Of a DNA stretch of 64,000 nucleotides, positions 56,301 to 64,000 are shown in pieces. Origin of the DNA: Prinia subflava (lineage: Eukaryota; Chordata; Aves; Passeriformes; Cisticolidae). Both the position numbers and the translations under genes were made by a program. Numbering within the stretch: position 1 is the stretch's first letter; each line of letters opens with the position of its first letter. The notes beneath the pieces are model-generated. The model searched no databases, had not been told where the DNA came from, and worked only from the letters and a program-made list of their open reading frames with translations. The stretch covers positions 22,595,662 through 22,659,661 of the forward strand of contig NC_086283.1 of the NCBI RefSeq assembly GCF_021018805.1. The letters run 5' to 3'.

Positions 56301-59300
56301 TGGAATGGCAGAGGTTTCCCCAGCTGCAGACGGGGCAGGAAAGGGGAGAAATCTGGTGGGAAGGCACTTCTGTCCCTTTTCGTTTTCCCAGAGTGTGCAG
56401 ATTCATTCCCTTGCCTGCCTCTCCCTTTCCTGGACTGGGATTAAAGGGGAGCACAGCCCCAGGTGGTCACTGGTCCCTCTCAGAAGATGTTCTTTCAGGC
56501 TGACACTGCAGCCCCTTGGCCACCCAGGAGCTCTGACCAGGGGGTGGGAGGCAGCCCCCCAAATATTAGTGAGGGTAAAACAATTAGACCACCTCTGATG
56601 GGTGCTGTGGTCCCTCAAATGGGGTTGGGGGAGGGGGGGTCTGCCAGGACCTGGGAGAGGGGATTTCCAACAGAGGCCTCTCCCAACATAGTGGGGAATT
56701 TTCAACAAATCAATGAATTTTTTATTTTGTTGTTGAAAAATTCTGACCCATGAATATCAGAACCTTTTGTGTAGACAGAAGGATTTCAATGAAAATTGAG
56801 GATTTCATCAGTGAGGATGGAATATCTCATGTAGGAGAGGAGAGGAGCTCTGGAAGTCTGCTCTGCCCAATTCCCAGCATCTCTGGCTGAGACTGTCCCT
56901 GTCACCCCACCAGTGCAGAGGGACGAGCCATGTGGCTGAGTGGCTGAGCAGGAGGCTCTCAGCCAGGTCTGTGCTCATCAGCCTCAACTGGGGGGCTCCG
57001 GAACCTGGGAGAGCTGAAATGAGAGCCAGGGAAAGGCAAGGCAGGGCTGGGGGGGCTGGGCCAAACACCCTCCGTGCTGGCTCTACATTTTCCTGCTTCC
57101 ACTTGGATGAACGATTGTGCTCAGCTGAACCACTGGAGAGGAAGGAGAAGCCACTGACACCCTGTAGTTAGTAGTGAGAAAGTTAAATATAGCTCCTACT
57201 CCGGGTTGTGAGAGACAGGGAAAGGCAGCAGGCGTGGAGCTCAGGCACTCCCATTCATCTGATTCCACCCAAAAGGATTAAAGGGACGCTATCCTGTGCT
57301 CTCCCTGCTCCCAGGATGTGCTGTGGGGGTCCATCCCACCCTGTCACCACCTCAACACCCAAGTTTGGTCCTATTTTGGGGTCTCTTGCCCACCTGGGTT
57401 CTGCTCCAAAAGCCTTCACCTCCTGCAACGTTTCCCTGATGGGGTCGCAGGCTCAGGTCCTCCTACCACTGCTCTCATCCTTAAAATATTCCGCATTTGA
57501 TATTCCCAGTCCTGGGTCCATTCTTCCCTACGATCCCCCCTCTACTCTGTGTCCCCTGCCTGTCCCCAAATCCCACTCCTGTCCCCTCCTACACCCACTG
57601 TGAGAGGTGGGAATGATCAGAGTGAGCTCCATTGGAAGGTTGAATCTCTTCCAGAGGTACTTCAAATCAGTCAGATTTCTACGGAAAAAGCAGGAGACAT
57701 ATCTCTGCCACCAGAGCTGCATCTTGGAAAATGCTGCCGATCCGTTCCACGTCACAGGAGAGCAAAAACTTCTCAAAGAGATAAATGAAATATAATTGGA
57801 AATGTAGCTGTTTTCCTATTTTCCAGCAGCAGAACAGGGGGTTTGTGTGTGCTGCACTCCCAGGAATGGCTGTGCCATGCAGAGAGAATTGTTCCTGCAG
57901 CTCCTGCCTCAGGGAGATACCAAACATGGGAAATTTCAGCCCAATTGATCCGAGGCTGGCACTACTTGGCGGAGCCTCCCGATGGGAAGCGTCAGGAGAA
58001 CTCCACCAGAAGCGGTGGTGCCACAGCAGAGATTGTGCTCCCAGCCCTGGAAAATTGGCACGGCACTCACAGCTCCCGCTTAGATGGTGCAGAATTCCTG
58101 TTTTTTCACTGCATTGTTCCACTCCTTTTTTTGTCCTTTCTCTCTTCCCCCATTCCTGGCTCTCACAGCAGCTTGGCTGAGCTGGGATGACAAATCCTCT
58201 TGTAGCATCTGCTGGGAACTGATAAGACAAGAGCTGATAAGGCTGATGGGCTTCTCCTGCTGGACAGGAGAATGATGCCTTTGGCTGGGGCTGGGACTTT
58301 TCCCTCACTGACTCCAACAGCATCCTGGGATCCAGGCTGGGCTGCGGCCAAGCGCCCCAAATCGGAAAATCAGGCTGAGGGTTTGGGAGCTGGGGCAGGC
58401 TGTGCCTTGGAGTGTGGTGTTTTCTTTCCAGGCTGTTGACTCTTTCCCGAGGTTAAACACAGATGTGGAGGCAAACCACAGCCCCAGCCCCTCATTCTGC
58501 CCTGCCCCAGTGTCTGCAGTTTTTTGGAAGAGATAACAATGCTGTCTTTGTTTCCTCCTCTCTTCCCTCCCTCCTCCCTCCCTTTTCTCATTCCCTCTCT
58601 CCAAGCATGTAAACCATGATAGCAACTGCTCCTCATTCTGCAAATAGTCTGGGAAATGGGGCTGAGCGGGAAGGGCGATGGGAAGGCAAGCTGGAACCAG
58701 GAGAAGGCTGAACCCGAGATCCCATCACTGCCCAGGGCTGTCTCCAGAGGGTGCCAGGAGCTGGTGTGGTCTCTGTGTGTGGAGGCAGAGCGATGACCAC
58801 TAAATAGCATCCTTTATTCCCAGAGGTCTTGTTTTACAGGGAATGTCACCACACTGCCTGCCAAGCTTTCATCCCTCCCCATTCTCAACTGCAAATTCGA
58901 TCTGGCACGGAACAGTCGGAGTCTGGAGGGGCAATTCCTGCTGGGTTCTGTGGGCAGAGGTCTCCTCCAGGCCCGGCTGGCCCCACAATGATGCCGTTCC
59001 TTAGAAAGGCCTTTGTGATTCCTGAACGTGCTTCAGGTTTTCCCTGGGTGATAAACTTGGTGATCTGCACTGTCTGTGGTGCCTCGGGAGTGGGGAGCAT
59101 CTAAGCAGGCACCGCCAGGCCCAAATTTGCTGTTGGAAACAAAGGTTGGGAACACTTACAGAATAATGTAAATGCTCAAGGTCCCGTTGCCCTGGGAGTG
59201 GGGCTGTGAGGATCCAGCTGCAGGGACACGGGAGCCTGGAAGTCAGGACCAGCTTGGACACAGGGTCACCACAAGGACCCCATCCCTTGAGCTAGGCTGG

Positions 59301-60563
59301 GAAGATTCCATCTGGAATTTGCTGAGTTTATGTTTAATCCAGAGCTGAATCATCCCACACCAGCAGGGTCAGAGGCTGTGTCTTGGTTTGTGTTTAAATC
59401 TCTTCCATGCAAATGTGGGACACTTATCTTGGCTCTGTAGGACAGCAGGGACATGGGGAGCTGCAGGGGCAGGGAAGGGAATGTGAAAGGCTGGATGCTG
59501 TAACAGAGGCATCTCGATGGCTTTTGGTCTGTTCCCTGATCCCAAAGCAGATCTGACCCTAATGGAGAAGTGTCTTGGACAAATCACTGTTATCAACAAA
59601 TAAAATCTGGAGCTAGCCAAGAGTTATGCCTGGTCTGGAATCAATCCATCAATTCTTGGAAATAACACTGATATTTCAATGTGTCCCATTTAATGCAGTT
59701 TTGGAAATGCCTCGTGGCCTGTCCTTTGGAGGTCAGGCTCCATCATTAACCCCCTGCTCCGAGAGTCTCTAGCTGGATGATCAGCATTGAAGCTTCTTAT
59801 TCACTGAATGCCAAGAAATTCCTCTTGGAGCCCGTGGCTGGGGCTGCCTGCCCCTGGCTGCGCTCCAGGGTCCACATTCCTCTGGGATCAGACCTCAGGC
59901 TGGAGGGAAAACGCCCTGGGAGAAGCTGGGGGTGATAAGGTGGTGACAGATGAACACTGAGAGGAGTGTGGGGGACTCAACACCCTCGGGCAGAGTAGGA
60001 ACAAAACTGGGATGGAGATTTCCAAACAAACATAACATGACACAAACCATACCCTGACCTGGAGCCAGCAGATCCTGATGGATCCTGAGCTGCATGGATC
60101 CCTCCCCTAGCTGCCACACCTTTATCCTCCTTGGAATCCCCCTGCCATGCCCTGGGAATCACTTTGGAGTTGTTTTCCCAGTCCACGCTCTCAGTTTGGT
60201 GTGACAGAAATTGTTAATGTTTGCCGTATCTCCTGTGCCCTTGTTCGATTGGTTCTCATCAGCAGGCTCTGGTATCACTGGAATTAAGCCTTGCCTGTGG
60301 TGAGACCAAATCACTTTCTCTTATTAAAACAAACTTTTGGTTCTTGTTGAAAGAAGTTTGTTGGATTTTTTTTTTCCTGGAACTCTTAGCTGTTTATGGA
60401 AAACTAGAATAAATACTGGTATTGACTTCAGACTGAAAAATCTCCTTTCTGGTCACATCTGATGTGTCTGCTCCCACTTTTGTCAGGAACTGGAGTGGTA
60501 GAACAGGGAGTAATGGGTCCAGATGAAAGAGGGGAAATTTGGGTGGGCTATTGAGGAAGAAAA
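53398..60563. other. Long unique noncoding stretch with no supported gene
   Basis: Seven kilobases without a recognised gene or CR1. A G-run-rich spot lies at 56618-56640 and a pyrimidine-rich tract at 58553-58600. The plus-strand frame at 53515-54213 (232 codons) begins with a hydrophobic signal-like stretch, but the rest is Pro/Gly/Ser/Cys-rich sequence in conflict with two other frames, so I do not call it. The minus frame 57679-58323 (214 codons) overlaps the candidate element at 57600. Confidence 0.48.
57600..58260. promoter_or_regulatory. Candidate conserved noncoding block
   Basis: Within this stretch 'tacttcaaatcagtcagatt', 'gagataaatgaaatataatt', 'agcccaattgatccgaggc' and 'actgataagacaagagctga' (followed by a second GATAAG) form an AT-richer, motif-dense area. 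Two GATAA cores lie 16 bp apart at about 58220 and 58236. Three frames are open across parts of it, which is unusual but without domain support. Either a regulatory element or an unrecognised exon is possible. Confidence 0.23.
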
Positions 60564-60759
60564 AAGGTGGAGAGGCCCTGGCAGAGGTTGCCCAGAGAAG
60601 CTGTGGCTGCTCCATCCCAGGAAGTGTCCAAGGCCAGGTTGGATGGGGCTCCGATCAACCTGGGATAGTGGAAGGTGTCCCTGCCCATGGCAGGGGCAGG
60701 ACTGGATGGGCTTTGAGTTTCCTTCTGGCCCAAACCATCCTAGAATTCCATGATTCCAT
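60564..60759 (+). mobile_element. CR1 LINE 3' end, sense
   Basis: 'gaggccctggcagaggttgc', 'ccagagaagctgtggctgct', 'ccatcccaggaagtgtccaa', 'ggccaggttggatggggctc', 'gggatagtggaaggtgtccc', 'tgcccatggcaggggcagg' and the terminal 'tagaattccatgattcc' follow sense CR1 order. About 195 bp remain, ending at the true 3' terminus. Confidence 0.94.
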
Positions 60760-63700
60760 ACAGAACAATATTCCCATGCTCCTTGACCAGCAGCACCGTG
60801 GTCAGACCTAATGCAGAAATGCCCTAAAATAGCCACATAAATACATATAAAGCAAATATGTCCCAAAGTATAAACCAAAATGAGGGAGTTTATGTGGCAA
60901 ATGCAGAGCACAAGGAGAAGTGGCTCCAGCACTTTAACTCCAGGAAAATGATCTGCGTGGGATCGTGCTGGGCTCAGCTCTGCCACGTCTTTAAATCCAC
61001 CCTCCTTCAGAGAGTCCCTTTGGTGGGACACACGGACAGGCTGTGGCACTGCCAGCTGGGGAGTGCTGGGACCCTCAGGAGAGGCAGAGCATCCGTGAGG
61101 GGTTGAGGACGGGGAAAATGCTTGGAAAGGTTGGGAGGAGAAAGGGAGGCCACTTCCTCCCAAAGAGGGGGGAAGTGGCCTCAGTCAAGAGCAGCAGTCA
61201 GAGCTCAGTGCTGGTGGTGGCAGCACTGGGGCAGGGCCATTATTCCGACACCCAGAGATGGGTCTGATATTTTATTTACTAGGAAAGAAACTTTTTCCAT
61301 TCTCTGCTTCCTGAAAAAAAAAAGAAAAAAAAAAGAAAAAAAAAAAAAAAAAGAAAAGCAGCAAGAGGAAGAAAAACCCTCTCAAGCTCATTAAAGGCAA
61401 ATGTTCCCACTTAGGAAAACCTGAGGGGTTTTCACCCACAGCCTATGAGAAACAGCAGCCAGCTGGGTTCTCCTCATCCCTGTCCCCATCCCCTGCTCCC
61501 CTCCTGATATCTCTCCCTTTCCATATCCCAGCAGCTCCAGCAGTGGCATTCAGAGCAATTGGGCTGTTCCAGAGGGTTTGGGACACACAGAGGGGTGGCA
61601 GAGGAAGGTGCCCTTGGTCTGGAGCTGCTCTATGACAGAGGATGGAGGAGCTGATCCCTCTCCCTCCTCTCCCAAAACCTCAGCCTTCTGCAGAGCTGCG
61701 AGGTGTCTCTGCAGGGGTGGTCACATCCCACGGCAGGGAAGGGGAGGGGGAAGTAAGACCCACAGATTTGACTGGGTGTCTTCCAATTTCCAGACAGTGA
61801 CCCCATGGAGAGCCTGGCCTGGGCTGAAACCACCCTGAACAAATGTCCATGGTGTCTATGGGACGTGGCAGGAAACATGGGATGAAATCCTGAATTACAA
61901 CCTGCCCAGCCCAGAAGAGACAGCCAGATTCCCATTCCCAGGTAGCAGGACGATGCTGGTCCTGGGTGAGCTCATTCCCAGCTCAAGGATCAGCTCTGGG
62001 CACAGCAGCATTCCCTGTGCAGCCTCCAGCCACCCCCTAAGCTCTGAGTGGACACTGCTGTGGATGGAAACAGAGCTCACAGGAGCAGGAGGAGCTTTGG
62101 GAGGGAGAATCCCAGGATCCCAGCTAGCAAAGGGGAGAAGTGCTCACAGCTGAGATCTGAACTGAGAAAAGCTTTGAGAGGGAAAAAAGCCCCTTGGGAA
62201 AATTCCCCAGAGCATTAGGGGGAGCAGGACACAGGCGGGGAGAGGATGGATGGGCAGAGAGAAAGGAAAGGCTTCACTGCCATGGAAAACAAATTTCCCT
62301 CCATGGGGCAGGAAAATCAGCTTTGTTTTTGAAAGCAAACAAGCAAACACATGTTCAGCCCTGCTAAACACAACCTCTCCGAGTTATTATTTATTATTTC
62401 TACCATGGCAACATTCAGGGACTTCTGGAAGATAGAAAGGGATCCCTGTGTTGGGCTTTGTAGTGACATGGAGCAGGAGACAGCCCTTGAGCAGGAGATC
62501 AGACACAACAAATGGGAGCAGCCGAGGGATGAAGGGTGGGAAGCGAAGGAACAATAACAAGGCTGTGTTTGCTCTTGCCAGCTCTGTACACATCAAGGGG
62601 GGTTGAAGGCTCCATGGTTTAGCAGCTTTGAAACTTCACTGTAAACATGGCTTTGAGCAAAAATGAAGTGGAAATAAATAAAAACATTTCAATTAACAGA
62701 GCTGCTGCGCTCCCTCTGCACTGCTGCCATCCAAGGGCTCTTTGGAAGTGGAAGCAGCTCTGCTGTGGGCTCTGTGCTCACACGGTTCTGCAGCAGAGCT
62801 GGGAAACCCAGAGCTCCCAGTTCCCTTATGAGTGGGATTAGGGTCAAGAAAGATCCTGCAGGAGGAACAGACACTGTCATTGGAACAGCTTCTGCTTCCA
62901 TGCTGCTTCTTCCTCAGCAGTTGTGACTGTCCTGCTGACAGTCTGGGATGGGAATTCCTTCTCCATGCCCTGCTCACAGCCTGGAATTTGAATTCGCTCT
63001 CAAGGAAGGAATCTCCTCTTAGGAAATTCAGGGAGCTCAGGACAATGGCTGAGAGTATAAGTGGGTCGTTACTCCCCTTCCCATTCCGTCCCACCACCAA
63101 GCGAATGAGGATCCAGGGATGATGATGTGGGCCACGGACGATGCTCCTCTGTAGCTCCAAGACCCAGGGGAGACAACTGGGAGTCCAGGGGGGCTTTTTC
63201 ACCCCAAACCCCTCTATGCAATCTCATCCTCACCTGGAAAGTCCAAGCAGCAGCTTTGCATGGACTGTCCATGATTCACAGGGAATTGTTCTGCTGTCCC
63301 AGGGGACTGTGGACAGTCAGAGCAAGAGGAGGATTGAGGACAGCCAGGACCTTTTCTTGTCCTTCCACCAGCACCACAAATCCCCCTGCCAGGTCCAGTT
63401 TTCCCCGTGCCCACAGCAAAGCTCCCCAGGAAGCCAAGCAGAAGATGTTTTTTCCAAAAGAAAGAGCTAAACCAGTCATGTGGTTGGTATTTGTTGTTTA
63501 CTCCTCGCTCCAGGGTTAATAAGTGCTGAACAAAACTCCCGTGAAGAAATCTTTCTCCCAGGTAAACATCCGGCTCTGCTCAAGTCCAAACAGCTTTTAC
63601 TGCCGACTTCAGAGGAGCCAGATTCTCCCTCAGTGTCTTCTCAGGCTGTTTCACACCAGGCAGGGATCTTCAGGCACTTTGAAGGGGTCAGGCTCCTGCT

Positions 63701-64000
63701 GGGACAGGTAATTTCCCAGTGGGAAGCAGCCTGAGCTGCTGGCTCTGGCCCACAGCTCTGCCTGTGGTGGTTTTCGGGGAAGAAGAAAGAAGGAAGCTTC
63801 CCTGAGGGGTGAGTGGCACAGGCAAGGGTCTAAGGGGAGGAACAGCAGTACCAAGAGGGGAACCCAGAGCACAGCTGGATAGGGATGCAGGGATGGAGGA
63901 GGCTGGGAAGTGCAGTAAGAACCAGACCAGAGTCCTGAGCATGAGGAGGAAAGTGAGAGGAAATCAGAGGTTCAGCACGTTTGCATGAAGAACTGCCATG
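60760..64000. other. Unique noncoding sequence to the window end
   Basis: No gene is recognised. It holds the A-rich tract at 61311, a 'gttattatttattatttc' run near 62382-62400 and otherwise ordinary sequence. Frames up to 169 codons (62693-63202, minus) have no domain and are mirrored by frames on the other strand. Confidence 0.5.
61311..61357. repeat. A-rich tract
   Basis: Runs of 9 to 17 A separated by single G fill the tract, ending in 'gaaaagcagcaagagg'. It may be the degraded tail of a retroposed RNA inserted on the plus strand, but no source gene is recognised in the preceding sequence. The plus frame at 61122-61394 reads as poly-lysine here and is an artefact. Confidence 0.9.

Noticed and set aside
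60483..61163. 226-codon minus-strand frame
   Set aside because: It runs through the sense CR1 at 60564-60759 and has no domain outside it.

Overview
The window looks like nuclear DNA from a bird. The only interspersed repeats I recognise are fragments of the avian LINE family CR1. Each carries the typical CR1 3' end, meaning the conserved block read as 'ccatgggcagggacaccttccacta' in short pieces, the 'ggttggaagggacc' block, and a terminal 'attctatgattc' type end. I see no Alu, L1, SINE-B or other mammalian repeat, no bacterial operon structure, no ribosome-binding-site-led genes, no rRNA or tRNA and no CRISPR array. Base composition is moderately GC-rich, with scattered AT-rich islands, which suits a gene-poor or intronic stretch of an avian chromosome. 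The species cannot be read from the sequence alone.

I could not support any protein-coding gene or exon. Many open frames of 60 to 336 codons exist, but none has a recognisable domain, a credible exon boundary or codon-level structure. The longest are explained by CR1 sequence or by tandem repeats with no stop codons in several frames. The window is therefore best read as intergenic or intronic.

Layout: 1-16 kb is mostly unique sequence with five CR1 fragments, all antisense, and several AT-rich blocks that resemble conserved noncoding elements (about 0.72-1.0, 7.6-7.8, 9.7-9.85 and 13.3-13.4 kb). 16-29.7 kb has three CR1 copies and four minisatellite-like tracts. 29.9-34 kb is the most structured part: a CpG-rich block with a TATA/MEF2-like site at 30.29 kb, a GATA-motif-rich AT block at 31.07-31.33 kb, a diverged 125-bp tandem duplication at 31.52-31.77 kb, an (AT)n microsatellite at 32.77 kb and a roughly 145-bp imperfect palindrome at 33.44-33.59 kb. 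34-48 kb holds three CR1 ends, a homeodomain-type palindrome at 35.67 kb, a POU-like site at 41.9 kb, a homeodomain-rich block at 43.97-44.27 kb and a second CpG-rich block at 46.85-47.5 kb. 48-64 kb holds a 22-bp minisatellite, a CR1 whose 3' part is split by about 46 copies of TGGGA, two further CR1 copies and an A-rich tract at 61.3 kb.

If the regulatory-looking blocks are real, this could be a regulatory landscape around or inside a developmental gene lying outside the window. That is an inference. It needs cross-species alignment and RNA or chromatin data, none of which could be run here. I found no clear evidence for a new biological system. The strongest unexplained structure is the palindrome at 33441-33585.
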